A stretch of 64,000 bases of DNA from Trissonchulus latispiculum (GCA_030248195.1 JASAND010005711.1:18446-82445), one strand, 5' to 3'; shown: positions 12,380 through 24,425, counted from the stretch's first letter. Numbers and translations are program-made. Notes: a model not told the origin generated them from the sequence alone.

Positions 12380-13194
12380 TATATATAAACGTAGCCGCTA
12401 CGCGGGGGTCTGGGAAGCAGAGCCACCGAGAAGTTGAATAATTTTTGTAAATTGCAACAAAAGTTAAAATGAAAACGTTTAAAAAGATTAATTACCAAAT
12501 CGCACAAATATGGATTGTGCTATCATAGGGGTCGCGGCAGCGACCCCTATAATATGTGTGAAAAGTGGCTGGAGACAGTGTAAAATAAGCTGCGCAGAAG
12601 CTGCGCAAAATCCTGCGCAGATCCTGCGCAGATTTCATGCGCAAATTGTAGAGCACATCGAGTTTAGTATGTCTGTGAAGTTTCAGCCCCGTATCACTTA
12701 CCGTTAAAAAGTTGCGCCCCGGACCGGTTATGGCGGCGATGTTTTTTTTTTCCGGTTTCTCCTATTTGATGGTTGTATTGTACATAATGTTCGCCGCTTT
12801 CACGTGATCTGCAGCGGAGGGCCAACCTAAAGGGCTATGGGGTCTAGTAGTACCCTCTAAAGAATTTAAGAATCACAACTTTTTTTTGCGCCGCAGCTGC
12901 GCCACAGCGCCGCAGTGGCGCCGCAAAGTCGGCTCATAGCGAAAAGTGACCATTTTTGTGGTCGTCGCTCAGGTCGAACGTTACGAGCTGGAGCTGATTT
13001 CTTTTTATATTCAGAAATTACATATATTGAACTAACTAACGGTCCAGGTTGCGTTTCTCTATCACTTCCCTAGCGACCACAGTGGCCCGTCAAAGATGGC
13101 GAAAATTCGAAAAATGAAAAATCGAAATTTCTCGCTATCTATTTAACTTTGAACGCTCAAATCTTCCATACAATGGTTTTCTGGCACGGAGAAT

Positions 13195-13765
13195 CGATTC
13201 CCGCAGTCAGTTTTACCGTCAGACCCACCCATCTTGCTGGGCTGGTTCCACTTTGCCGTCGGGAGGGTCAAGTCGGAAACCGCTTCCTGGAGGTCCATAC
13301 TAGGCTTTACCTGGCCTCTCAAAACTTTGTCTATAGGGGTTTTCTGGTGCGCCCAGCTCATTCCCGGTGTCCTTTTTGCCGTAGGACTCATCCATCTTGC
13401 TGTGCTGGTTCCACTTTGCCGTCTGGAGGGTCATGTCGGAAACCGCTTCCTGGAGGTCCATAGTAGGCTCTACCTGGCCTCTCAAAACTTTGTCTATAGG
13501 GGTTTTCTGGTGCGCCCAGCTCATTCCCGGTGTCCTTTTTGCCGTAGGACTCATCCATCTTGCTGTGCTGGTTCCACTTTGCCGTCTGGAGGGTCATGTC
13601 GGAAACCGCTTCCTGGAGGTCCATAGTAGGCTCTACCTGGCCTCCCAAAACTTTGTCTATAGGCGTTTTCTGGTGTGCCCAGCTCATTCCCGGTATCCGT
13701 TTTGCCGTCCGACGTACCTATTTTGCTGGGCTGGTTCCACTTTGCCGTTTGAAGGGTCAGTCGGG
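13195..13765. repeat. 163-bp tandem array (~3.5 units)
   Basis: The word GGAAACCGCTTCCTGGAGGT recurs at 13275, 13438 and 13601, a period of exactly 163. Units also share CTGGTTCCACTTTGCCGTC and CCCAGCTCATTCCCGG. Because 163 is not a multiple of three, the reading frames cycle, which produces the long overlapping open frames seen on both strands. A shorter version (about 2 units) lies in copy II near 25960-26340. Confidence 0.9.
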
Positions 13766-13794
13766 TGGGGGGTCAAGTGGTCGAAAATAAAATT

Positions 13795-15035
13795 TTTCAA
13801 AAGTGGTCAAATTTGGTACCAAATGAAAGCCCTAAGCGAGCTGAGCAACGTTTGTCATAGAACTGCATGCTCAAAGTGGCTGTAGAGTGCTGTGAGGTTG
13901 GGGTGGGGACTTAGGCGATTTTCGGTCAAAAATGAAAGTTTTCAAAAGTGGTCAAATTTGGTACCAAATGAAAGCCCTAAGCGAGCTGAGCAACTTTTGT
14001 CATAGAACTGCATGCTCAAAGTGGCTGTAGAGTGCTGTGGTGGGGTGGGGTGAGGACTTAGGCGATTTTCGGTCAAAAATGAAAGTTTTCAAAAGTGGTC
14101 AAATTTGGTACCAAATGAAAGCCCTAAGCGAGCTGAGCAACTTTTGTCATAGAACTGCATGCTCAAAGTGGCTGTAGAGTGCTGTGGTGGGGTGGGGTGG
14201 GGACTTAGGCGATTTTCGGTCAAAAATGAAAGTTTTCAAAAGTGGTCAAATTTGGTACCAAATGAAAGCCCTAAGCGAGCTGAGCAACTTTTGTCATAGA
14301 ACTGCATGCTCAAAGTGGCTGTAGAGTGCTGTGGTGGGGTGGGGTGGGGACTTAGGCGATTTTCGGTCAAAAATGAAAGTTTTCAAAAGTGGTCAAATTT
14401 GGTACCAAATGAAAGCCCTAAGCGAGCTGAGCAACTTTTGTCATAGAACTGCATGCTCAAAGTGGCTGTAGAGTGCTGTGGTGGGGTGGGTGGGGACTTA
14501 GGCGATTTTCGGTCAAAAATGAAGTTTTCAAAAGTGGTCAAATTTGGTACCAAATGAAAGCCCTAAGCGAGCTGAGCAACTTTTGTCATAGAACTGCATG
14601 CTCAAAGTGGCTGTAGAGTGCTGTGGTGGGGTGGGGTGGGGACTTAGGCGATTTTCGGTCAAAAATGAAAGTTTTCAAAAGTGGTCAAATTTGGTACCAA
14701 ATGAAAGCCCTAAGCGAGCTGAGCAACTTTTGTCATAGAACTGCATGCTCAAAGTGGCTGTAGAGTGCTGTGGTGGGGTGGGGTGGGGACTTAGGCGATT
14801 TTCGGTCAAAAATGAAAGTTTTCAAAAGTGGTCAAATTTGGTACCAAATGAAAGCCCTAAGCGAGCTGAGCAACTTTTGTCATAGAACTGCATGCTCAAA
14901 GTGGCTGTAGAGTGCTGTGGTGGGGTGAGGTGGGGACTTAGGCGATTTTCGGTCAAAAATGAAAGTTTTCAAAAGTGGTCAAATTTGGTATCAAATGAAA
15001 GCCCTAAGTGAGCTGAGCAACTTTTGACATGGAAC
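13795..15035. repeat. 146-bp tandem array (~8.5 units)
   Basis: Units start at CAAATTTGGTACCAAATG (13808, 13953, 14100, 14246 and so on), a period of 145-147 bases with very few substitutions. A GGGGTGGGGTGGGG stretch in each unit varies slightly in length. The last unit is diverged. Copy II carries about five units (26370-27080) with more variation, so the array size differs between the two copies of the element. Confidence 0.92.
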
Positions 15036-15233
15036 CATCCACCAATATTTGCTGTGCCAAATAACGTCACGTGCCCATGAAACTTTTGTCTTTACTTCTT
15101 CAACCGGAATTTAAAGGATATATATACCTATTTATATTTATTATATATTTAAAGGATATTTAAAGGATATATATACGATACAGCCAACACACACATATTA
15201 TCCTCTTTTGTGCGGAGCATTTTTGTTACTTGT

Positions 15234-15628
15234 TTTAAATTCCTGTATAAATTCGCTTAGTGAAACTTAGTGCAAAATGTTCGGTCTTTAACTAAAGTAG
15301 GCGGGATCTGGGGGCGGCAGCCCCCAGCTAAAAGCCATTTTTAGAATATATATGGCTAGGGTTAAACCTATTTTTTGAACAAATTTTGTAAAAATTTTAG
15401 AATTGTACTTAAGAAATAAGTTTTCCTGAGTTAATTAATGAAATTAGCGCGTTAATTAATAATAAAATTTCCCCCGACAAGGCAAATTTTCCGGGGGGGG
15501 GGGGCAAATTGGTTTCGGGGAGGGGAATTCCCCCCTCTGGCCCTCCACTGCCTACGCCCCTGCCCTCAAGGAGTGATTCCCTAGAATAAGCCCAGGTTCT
15601 TACTTCTGTATTGTATATATATTTTCAG
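15234..15628. other. KH2 upstream region, repeat debris and 3' splice site
   Basis: A G-run block lies at 15490-15530. A CCCTAGAATAAGCCCA end (15581-15596) is the right-hand form of the TIR seen at 16179-17747. A polypyrimidine-CAG acceptor at 15619-15628 opens the 5' UTR of the second KH gene. I recognise no TATA box. Confidence 0.5.
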
Positions 15629-15696
15629 CGGTTGGTGTTTGTGTGCTTCGTGTTAATCCTGGTTGTTAATCCTGTGTTTGGTTCGGTTGCTTCATC

Positions 15697-18600
15697 ATGA
15701 GCGTTAACTTTGACATTGACCCCAGTGATGTTGGACGTGTCATTGGTTAGTCTTGCTTAACCTCTACTAGACCTTATTTTTTGTTGAGTATAAATTTTAC
15801 TGAATTTTGATTTTAATTTTTAATGATACAAAATTGTGACTTGTTATTCTGCGGTCGATGGTCGGATCCCTGATTTTCACAGAGCTGTCTAAGTTCTAAC
15901 CGTTTCAGCTCTCTATCCTTAACCCTGTTTGATTAATTTTAGGTCGTGGTGGTTCCACCATTCGTGGGCTGCAGGAGACATTCAACTGTCGTATTCAGGT
16001 AAAACACTTGAATGTCGCTGTGTATATATTTTTCCTCACCTTTAGTTCACCGAATGCTGAACGGTTAAGTAAGGTATATATGCATGCACGTATAATAGTT
16101 TTACCATAGACTTCTTTACTGAGTGAAAATTTCAGCGAGACCCGAGACCAAGGTGACGAGACTGAGACTCGCAGCCCCTGGGCTTATTCTATTGGGGGGG
16201 GGGTGCCCCATAAACACCCTTCCCCCAAAACAGTGTTCCCCCAAAATCGCCCCCCCCTCCAATAAAAGGTTTTGGTACCAACTATTGCCCTGAAAATTCG
16301 CTCAGAAGGCTAAATTTTCAAAAATTTTCCGGCTTAAGCACTAAATCCGCCTAGGTTTTGGCGATTACTATAGCAAGGTTAACAAAAAAAATCAAAATTT
16401 GGTTTTTTGGCTGGAACTTTCGCAAAACTAAACCAAATCGATTACTTTGAGGACCCATGGATAGGTCTTGGGCTAAGCTTTAAACCACCCCAGTTTCGCT
16501 GCTCTACCACATACCAGTAAGTTTCAGTAGGCGAAAGTTTGTGATTTTTTTTTGTTAACGGTTTCACAAAAAAATCAGTGGCGGATCGGATCCCAGAGAG
16601 CAGCTAGCAATGTTTTCTCATCAGTTTTGGATAGAGCGCATTAAATAACGTATTTAGAACCCAAAACCACCAACCTGGTGTTCGAACTCGGGCAACTGAC
16701 AACGCCGAAGTCTTAGTGGTCACTGATGGGCCCCGGCAGGGTCTAGTATGAAGTCTGGTGGCTATAAAATGCCGTTTTAAAGGCTAAAATGTTGTTTTTT
16801 CGTGTTTGTGAGTGATTATAACTTATTTCCAGCCGTTTTGGCAGAGAAACTTAGGACTTCGTATGTTGGTAGTATATGACCCACGGTCACGTGACCCCTG
16901 CCGGACCCTTCCGGACCCTCCAGGTACCAACTGGGTAGTCAGAAGTGGCTACAAACTTGTCCTAGGGGTTTTCTAGTGCGCAGAATTCAAATCTGGCATT
17001 AGTTTGTAGGTAACTGTAGTCTACTACTGACTTTTGGAATCACGTTTACCGCCGGACGGTTCAGGCCAGGCTGGTTACCAGGTTGGACTTCCAGAAGTGT
17101 CAGGCAACCTCAAAAACAACGGCTATAAGGGTTTTCGAGGTCGCTGAGTTCGAATTTGGCGTTAGTTTTGCTCTAGCTACTGTTCTGACTTCAGTAACAA
17201 AATATGAAAATGATTTTTTATTTGTTAAAATTTTAACAAAAAAATAATCACCCACCCCAAGACGGCTCAAAGGTCCGACCGGGAACTTCTATATATGTAT
17301 CGATAGCGCACAGTCAGGACATGTCATATGTACAGTATGGGTTGTCTAGGGTTTTCCCTTAGTAAATAGCAGCCGAAATTCGAACTTCGGTCATGAACGT
17401 TTTTGAGGTCACTTTTGGGTACCCTCACTTAAAGGTCTGCCCTGAACGCATGGAGAGGGCCTAGGGGCTCAAACTCACAGGCTGTAATGTCGAGATGTGT
17501 GGCTATCACCATGCAAAAAATTGGGTCCCTGCGACTTTCCTGTGAGTCAGGGTGGGGTGATTTTTTTTGTTAAAATTTCGGGTGATTTTTTTTGTTAACC
17601 TTGCTATATAAAAAATAGCGCAATTTTTAGCGTGTTTTTACAAAAATTTTGAAAAAATTGTCGCCCCCCCCCCAAAAGATGGGTCGCCCCCGAAGACCCC
17701 TCAAACAGCCCGCCCCCGCCGCAAGAAAAATTCCCTAGAATAGCCCAGAGCCCTCTCTAGGGTTGGCTTACCTTAGTTTTTACTTACGTGCCTACTTCTT
17801 TCAGTTTTACAGTTTTTGAAGGTTACGGATTTGACATTTTCTCCGGAATTTGATGTTTTCAAGAAAATTCTGCTCCTAGTCAGTCCAAAACCGAGACTTT
17901 TCCGTTTGCGTGGTTAGGTGGTTAGTGGTTAGCGTTAGACCGGCACTCGCAGCCCTACATTGCGTCTGGTCAACTCTGGTTATCATCCAACCAGGCGGTT
18001 GCCATCGTTATAATTTGAATGTTATACGTATATGGCGATTTTTTTATACTTGTACATATTATGCGTAGGATAGGGTCATCAAAACGCGGACCTGCCTAGG
18101 AAGGGTCAAATTTTGTAGTTCCATTTTGTTGTGATGTTTTTTAGGTAGCCCGAGAGCCAGCATCCAACGGCATGGTTCCCATTACAATTACGGGTGATTC
18201 GGATTCCTGTGAAAGTGCCGCGGATGCCATTCGTGGTCACATTTCCGGAGATCAGCCTTTCCAGGCTCAGGACAGTGGCTACTCTCGTGGCGGCGGTGGC
18301 TACGGAGGCGGTGGTCGTGGCGGTGGCTATGGGGGCCGCGGGGGCGGAGGTGGATTTGGAGGTACGTCACGTGTCATGCGAATGCGAAGGATGATGACGT
18401 GTATGTAGTTGCAGAGCGTTTTAGCCGTCTATTTAGTCCTAAGGTGTATATCGGCCTGGCATTTTCTTAGGCCAGAATGTCAGGGGAAAAGTGTCAGTCG
18501 AAAATAAAAACTGCTATTGGTGCTGAGCTTAAAATTGAGCATAAACCTACAGGCTTAGTTGATCTTCTAACCTGACTGTATTCAGTGATTGAATAACTGA

Positions 18601-19019
18601 ATGATTTGTATGTATCGATATTTATTTTCTTCTTTTTTGATTTTATATTTGTAGGCGGTCGTGGAGGTGGTCGCGGAGGGGCATGCCACAACTGCGGTCG
18701 CGAGGGCCACTTTGCCCGGGAGTGCCGCTCTGGTGGTGGCGGAGGCGGCGGCGGTGGATACGGTACGTCACGTGCACGTCCCCCCTTATTTTTTATGCAA
18801 ATTAACCTATGCTAATTTTAAGCTCTGGAGCTGTCGTCGTTTTATCAGTAGTTATATCGTTAAAGGGCGAGGGGGTATTCACCGAATATAATCCGTCGAT
18901 GTTGTGATACATCATTTTAGTTTTGAGAAGAGTTTAGAAGGAATATACATATATGTAGAAGTTTTTATGCTAAGTGGAAGTAGTTGCGTGTTGCTGTTTC
19001 AGGTGGTGGCCGCTACTAA
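15697..19019 (+). CDS. KH domain + CCHC zinc-knuckle RNA-binding protein, paralogue 2
   Basis: Five exons: 15697-15745, 15943-15998, 18145-18361, 18655-18762 and 19003-19019, giving 148 residues. The intron positions and phases match paralogue 1. The KH domain spans residues 1-70 with GRGG at 17-20. [14 protein letters not shown] linker leads into a Gly/Arg-rich stretch. The zinc knuckle has C118, C121, H126 and C131. The end is GGGRY. The start is fixed by identity with the other copies and a splice acceptor 68 bases upstream. Exons 3-4 are nearly identical to paralogue 3, and the intron after exon 4 starts with the same words (GTACGTCAC, then ATGCAAATTA). Intron 2 is swollen by a TIR element (16179-17747). 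The 3' UTR is itself spliced (19051 to 19747). Function: predicted RNA binding. Confidence 0.92.
16179..17747. mobile_element. TIR element (TGGGCTTATTCTA ends) in KH2 intron 2
   Basis: The left end is TGGGCTTATTCTATT at 16179 and the right end CCCTAGAATAGCCCA at 17747. Further in, ATAGCAAGGTTAACAAAAA (16371) pairs with TTTTTGTTAACCTTGCTAT (about 17587), so the inverted arms are about 180-220 bp. G or C runs sit just inside each end. The interior has no convincing coding sequence. Single ends of the same type occur at 15596, 34946 and 37969, so the family is common here. The target duplication is unclear. Confidence 0.7.
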
Positions 19020-20290
19020 GTGTCTATCCTGTACATCAGATCACTATTAAGGTTAGTTTTGTGCTCTGCTTAGCCTGATGATTGTTTGTAAGAAAAATCG
19101 CTGAAAACTAATAGCGTCGGGTTAAAAATCCAGCAAGCTGTAAAAATAGGGCAGTTGGCAGTTTTTGTCTTACGGGGGACAGATAGAAATTTATTGGGCG
19201 TTCCTCGAATGGGGGGAGCCTTCCCCATTGGCATCTTTTTAGGGTTTTGAATGTGGGGGAGGGGGCGAGGCGAAAAATTAGCTAAAAATTGAGAAATTTT
19301 TTGAAAATTTGACCTCAAAAACCTAATTTTTTGACACTTTTGGGCGACCCCCAAAAAAGTGGGTGGGCTCCGAAAAGTGGGAGGCCCCCATTCCCCCCAC
19401 TAAAAAAATGCCAGCCCCATGGGGGAAATCTTTCAGATAAAAATGCAAATCTTTCAGATAAATAGCTTAAATTCTTAACTTCAGATTCCTTTAAAACTTC
19501 GTTTTCTCATTTTCATTATTGGTGAGAAAACAAAGGAATGGCAGAAAAGGAATGGTAGAATTGGTGAGAAAATGAAGGAATGGTAGCTTTTACTTTCAAT
19601 TTCAGAATTTCCAAAATTCAATAACTGTCAAAACTATGAATATGAAATATTGTTGATTTTCTGCCTTGGTCATCACAGGAGTCATGCTTCCCCCAGTGAA
19701 TTACTACACGTGTATCTGTCATTTCTTGTGTACTTTTTGTTTGCAGGTTTACGGATAAAAAATCATATAAAAATGAAGAGCAAGCAACCGTTTGTTGGAA
19801 CTTATAATTGGCTTGGATTGGATGTTTTTTCAGTTTGTCTTTTGTGTCTTTTATGTTTTATGCATGCGTTTGAAGACTTGAAAATTCTCAAAAGAAAAGA
19901 TTATCGTTGTCACTGAGACTATGCAGACTTGTGTTCAATTGTTTTCCACATCTAGTCTTCAAATGTGTGCGACGCTTAGTAACCAATGTCACTGCTAACA
20001 TTGTTCTGGGGTCTCAAAATTCGGAGATACACCTCTCTTTTTGGTCGGTGGTTTTGGAAGAAAATTTTCGTTTGCTTTAATGAATTTTCTTTTGCTTTAA
20101 TGAATGAAACGCAATCTACGTAGTTGTTGAAAAATTGGCAGAAACAAAGTTGTGACCACTAGAGAAGAGCGGTGTAGTCTTCCTTCTTCCATCTTCTTAC
20201 GTACCTATTTGTCGTATTTTGTTGGATTTACTGTTATGATGAATGTCATTGCTGATGCTCATGATGAAGTAAACCTAAAATTTTTGTTTT
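19020..20290 (+). other. KH2 3' UTR with spliced UTR intron and conserved blocks
   Basis: A donor AAG|GTTAGT at 19051/19052 and an acceptor TTTGCAG at 19746 define a 3' UTR intron. It contains G-run debris at 19160-19420. The acceptor exon starts GTTTACGGAT and shares AATGAAGAGCAAGCAACC with paralogue 3. Two blocks are almost identical to paralogue 3: 19981-20053 (with CAATGTCACTGCTAACATTG) and 20224-20290 (ATGATGAATGTCATTGCTGA, ending AAGTAAACCTAAAA). Sequence between the blocks has drifted, so the blocks appear selected. No AATAAA was found near the end. Confidence 0.65.
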
Positions 20291-21033
20291 TGTGTTTTGT
20301 TTGAGTGTTTTTTTATTCTTTTTTCTGGATTCAACTCGAGTTAAGTCGAGATTTTGTGATCTGTGGCTATGATCTATTACGAGATGAGATCAGTTTATTA
20401 AGTGGTTCATCTGTAGCTCAGGTGTCAGTCCTGAAGGCTCAGGGTATAGTCCTTTTCATTTGGAGTCTGTGCAAGCAACTGCTAGTGTTTTTAGAAAATT
20501 GAGAAGCCTGTTAGTTTGCAGAAAATGATATTTTAATGAAGATTTACCCCTGACTAGCATTGTGGACATTGGCCTTGTCGCATCGGTGTAGCCTTGAGTA
20601 TATACTTGTATACTTCAGGAGGAAAGGAAAACTTGTTCATTGGAATGGTCATCCAGATCAGATGCTAAACTTTTTAGAAATGTAATTTTATAGGTTTTTC
20701 TATTTCAGAACTGGCTTGAGCGATGATTAACCGGTACCAAGGCCGCACCCAGGGGGGGTGTTTAAGGGGTCTGGACCCCCCCCCCCTTTGGGATGACAAA
20801 ATGGAACAATTTTGCTCTTTTTATGGCAAAAATTGCTATTTTCAAAAAAATTTCGCGACTTCAGCGCGATACTTTACTTTTTACAAGAAATAAACGTCCA
20901 ATGTACTGTTTTTGGGAAAAAATGCAAAAATTCTTCAACTTCTGGGGGGCTCCGCCCCCCAGACCCCCGTTGCGTTTTACCTTGGACCCTCCCCTTTTCA
21001 AAATTCTGGGTGCGGGCCTGACTGGTACGTACT
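20291..21033. other. Intergenic, no gene recognised
   Basis: Positions 20291-20740 hold nothing I recognise. Positions 20740-21020 belong to the G/C-run family (GGGGGGGTG, GACCCCCCCCC, then CTCCGCCCCCCAGACCC). The 100- and 69-codon frames here come from this repeat. Confidence 0.45.
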
Positions 21034-21816
21034 CAAGTAATAAAAATGCTCCTCCGGAGCATGAAAAAGTAATATGGGTGGTGGTGAGGTTGTAAAATCA
21101 AGAGAGAGGACTAGTTTTAAAAATGCTTAATATGGGGGCTAGGTTCAAAAAAAGAAGAGGACTAGGTTGTGGGCGAATTAATATGGGCACAGCTTCGCCG
21201 AGCAACCCATATTCGCGGACTGAAAAAGTTATATACATACGTACGTATTACATATGTATATATAATATACCAGTGTTCAGTTTTAGTTACGGTGCGTAAA
21301 TAGTATACAACTATGATAAACGAGTTTTAGCGGAAGCAAACATTTCCTTCGATAAACTTACTATTTACTGTGCATTTTAACCATTGATAAGAAAACTATA
21401 TTTCAACAATCTCAGGACTCTCTCCGACGATCTTCTATTTCTATTGAACCCTTAGCGTTACAATCATAGCCTTGGTTCTTTCTAGTGCCGTAGTCCAGCA
21501 CAACCAAATTAATATATAGTTTACGTATATATAAGCAAGCAACTTGCAGCGATTGTTTAACTGCTGGAAATGTTATTATTGACTGACAATAATGGCATTG
21601 TATATGACAATCGCCATGGCGAAGCGTGAAAGCCCGCGAATATGGGTTGCTCGGCGAAGCTGTGCCCATATTAATTCGCCCACAACCTAGTCCTCTTCTT
21701 TTTTTGAACCTAGCCCCCATATTAAGCATTTTTAAAACTAGTCCTCTCTTGATTTTACAACCTCACCACCACCCATATTACTTTTTCATGCTCCGGAGGA
21801 GCATTTTTATTACTTG
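21034..21816. mobile_element. Foldback element with hairpin tips, copy 2
   Basis: The arms 21034-21218 and 21634-21816 are near-perfect inverted copies. Each tip is CAAGTAATAAAAATGCTCC followed by a mini-hairpin (GCTCC-TCC-GGAGC). The inner arm ends in CCCATATTCGCGG, as in copy 1 at 11686. The end word GGAGCATTTTTATTACTTG is nearly the same as the right end of the HINE-like elements, which points to shared ends between families. Non-coding. Confidence 0.82.
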
Positions 21817-21975
21817 TCCTTATGTCATTTTTAAGGATCCCTTTCCAGCAATGCGGCAATGGATACAAGGAGCTTGAACAGTGCCGTGGGTAGAGCAGAA
21901 AAGTGATTATATAAATATATAGTAAAACTGAATTCTCACCTCCGCCCCAAGCTTTGGCCGCTGCAACCTCTGTTT

Positions 21976-23410
21976 GTGGGTGGTATAAGGAGAAAACTTT
22001 TTCGCCTCGCCAAAGACTTCGACAGTATGCCCATCGTGTTCAGCGACACGGATTTACTATATGGGTACCGCCAGAAGGCCGAAAACCGCGTTTTAGGGGG
22101 GTTTGACCAGTGGTCAGTAGGCCCCATAGACCGTAGTGACCACTGGTCACTTCCCACGATTTCGGCAATATGCCCAATGAAACGAGCGTAGTCGATTTAC
22201 TCTTGCCCACAACCAAAACGCCGAAAAGCGCTGTTTCAAGGGGTTCGACCACTGGTCAATAGGCCCCATAGACAGTAGTGACCACTGGTCACTTCCCTCG
22301 ATTTCGGCGATATGCCCACTGAAACGAGCGTAGTTGATTTACTATATGTGCCCCGAACCAAAACGCCGAAAATCGCTGTTTCAAGGGGTTCGACCACTGG
22401 TCAATAGGCCCCATAGACAGTAGTGACCACTGGTCACTTCCCTCGATTTCGGCGATATGCCCACTGAAACGAGCGTAGTCGATTTACTATATGTGCCCCG
22501 AACCAAAACGCCGAAAATCGCCGTTTTAAGGGCTTTGACCACTGGTCAATAGGCCCCATTGACCGTAGTGACCACTGGCCACTTCCCTCGATTTCGGCAA
22601 TATGCCCAATGAAACGAGCGTAGTCGATTTACTCTTGCCCACAACCAAAACGCCGAAAAGCGCTGTTTCAAGGGGTTCGACCACTGGTCAATAGGCCCCA
22701 TAGACAGTAGTGACCACTGGTCACTTCCCTCGATTTCGGCAATATGCCCAATGAAACGAGCGTAGTCGATTTACTCTTGCCCACAACCAAAACGCCGAAA
22801 AGCGCTGTTTCAAGGGGTTCGACCACTGGTCAGTAGGCCCCATAGACAGTAGTGACCACTGGTCACTTCCCTCGATTTCGGCGATATGCCCACTGAAACG
22901 AGCGTAGTCGATTTACTATATGTGCCCCGAACCAAAACGCCGAAAATCGCCGTTTTAATCTTTGACCACTGGTCAATAGGCCCCATTGACCGTAGTGACC
23001 ACTGGTCACTTCCCTCGATTTCGGCAATATGCCCAATGAAACGAGCGTAGTCGATTTACTATATATGCCCCCAACCAAAACGCCGAAAAACGCTATTTAA
23101 AGGGGTTTGACCACTGGACAATAGGCTCCATAGACCGTAGTGACCACTGGTCACTTCCCTCGATTTCGGCAATATGTCCATTGAAACGAGCGTAGTCGAT
23201 TTACTATATGTGCCCCCAACTAAAACCCCGAAAAATGCTGTTTATAGTGAGTTTTCCCTACTTTGACCCTGGGCGAGGAACCACGGGAGCCATGCTGACC
23301 AGTGGTCACTTCGCGCGGTATCGGCAGTATGCTCATCGTTTTCAGCGACTCCGATTTACTATATATGGGTACCACTCCAAGTCCGAAAAACGCCATTTTT
23401 AGTGACTTTT
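21976..23410. repeat. ~145-bp tandem array with a palindrome per unit (~9 units)
   Basis: Units carry GTGACCACTGGTCAC (a perfect 15-base palindrome), CTCGATTTCGGC, GAAACGAGCGTAGTCGATTT and AACCAAAACGCCGAAAA, and repeat every 142-146 bases (palindromes at about 22136, 22278, 22423 and onward). A second, related site, CGACCACTGGTCAATAGG, lies 30 bases before each palindrome. The first and last units are the most diverged, typical of array edges. Open frames are shadows. Confidence 0.9.
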
Positions 23411-23924
23411 AGGCCATTTCTAGTAAAAACAGGTGAAAAATGCAAAGTTTGGGCCCATCTCCTGAAAGCTACAGAGCGAAATTAAAAATCCCCCTCGTTA
23501 CTTTGTGCGCATAGTCCGAAATATTCAAATAAAATAAACCAAACCGATCTAGCTGCTAGCCTGTGAAAAAAGTTGATTTCAACCGAGTGCCAAATTAGCG
23601 AAAGCCCGACTTTGGGGCCTTGGCACAGAGCCAAAATTGGCCGAGTGCCAAAATGACCTTCGTTTGGTAGCATGGGGGATACTGTCTACCAACATATCAT
23701 AGTAGCATTGGACCAAAATGCCCACATCGTTCCAACACTACGCTAGAATATGCACTTCCAATAAGCGTTATTAACCGAGAAAAAAAAACAACCGCACGGT
23801 AACTCTCGCCTAGTGCAACAAGTTCCGAATTTTAACCAAAAGTATGGTGGTACTTGTAGTACTATATACTCGAGTACTTTACGATGGTAACATTTTTATC
23901 CCTCCTCCAGAGGGCCGCGCAGAC

Positions 23925-23975
23925 GCCTTTATACCCATATTATGCAGGGGCGCTATCGCGCCCCTACATAATAAA
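23925..23975 (+). repeat. Terminal hairpin of HINE-like family (instance in + orientation)
   Basis: AGGGGCGC-TATC-GCGCCCCT (23946-23965), preceded by ATACCCATATTATG, is the inverted form of the hairpin plus AATATGGGTG signature at 10418 and 12525. It could be the 3' end of an element whose body includes the 21976-23410 array. I could not identify the opposite end with certainty. Confidence 0.5.
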
Positions 23976-24425
23976 GACCTGGATTCATTAAGCGTGACGC
24001 TAGACATGGGAAACTAGTTTTAATGTTGGACAATTTTTCCTTAAATTTTAGCTTCTTCAGTACTAAACCTGACCTAGAAACTTGACAACGCTGGAAAGAT
24101 TCGTAGCCCTTCCCTTTGTGGGAAAAGCCAGTGTTTTCCCCACCAGGGCTTATTTTTTGGTTCTTCAACCGCAATTTTAGTAATAGCAGAAGTGTGCATG
24201 TGTGCTTTACAGGAGAAATTGGTTGAGTTGTTAGCCACCAGTCTGGGCCCTGTTGACACGCTGCTTTAGCCCGGCCTGGACCCTTCACCTCGCTTCACCA
24301 CACCGATTCCCGTTCTCTCTAGTTTTGCGCTAGTGTTGTGAGTCGCCGGCCGGCCGGGTCATAGCTATTCTATTTGTGGTGTATTTGGCAAGCGTACAGT
24401 TACCCCAGGATGTGTACAACGTTAA

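Larger units (their letters stand above)
12521..15233 (-). mobile_element. HINE/Helentron-like non-autonomous element, copy I
   Basis: The boundaries come from the two copies in this window, which share sequence from TATCATAGGGG on the left to GGAGCATTTTTGTTACTTGT on the right and differ outside. The left end carries a hairpin (12525-12550, stem ATAGGGGTCGC). The centre holds two tandem arrays. Asymmetric ends, one terminal hairpin and a core of tandem repeats are the pattern of Helentron-derived HINEs and bivalve pearl elements. The class is inference. The orientation given puts the hairpin at the 3' end. Open frames of up to 162 codons inside are array shadows. Confidence 0.6.

Noticed and set aside
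13149..13885. Overlapping open frames of up to 162 codons on both strands
   Set aside because: They are readings of a 163-bp tandem repeat. The period is not a multiple of three and both strands are open, so the open frames follow from the repeat.
20224..20290. C/D-box snoRNA (ATGATGA ... CTGA ... ATGATGA)
   Set aside because: There are two C-like boxes and one internal CTGA, but no terminal D box next to the closing stem, and it is too short. It is better treated as a conserved UTR block.
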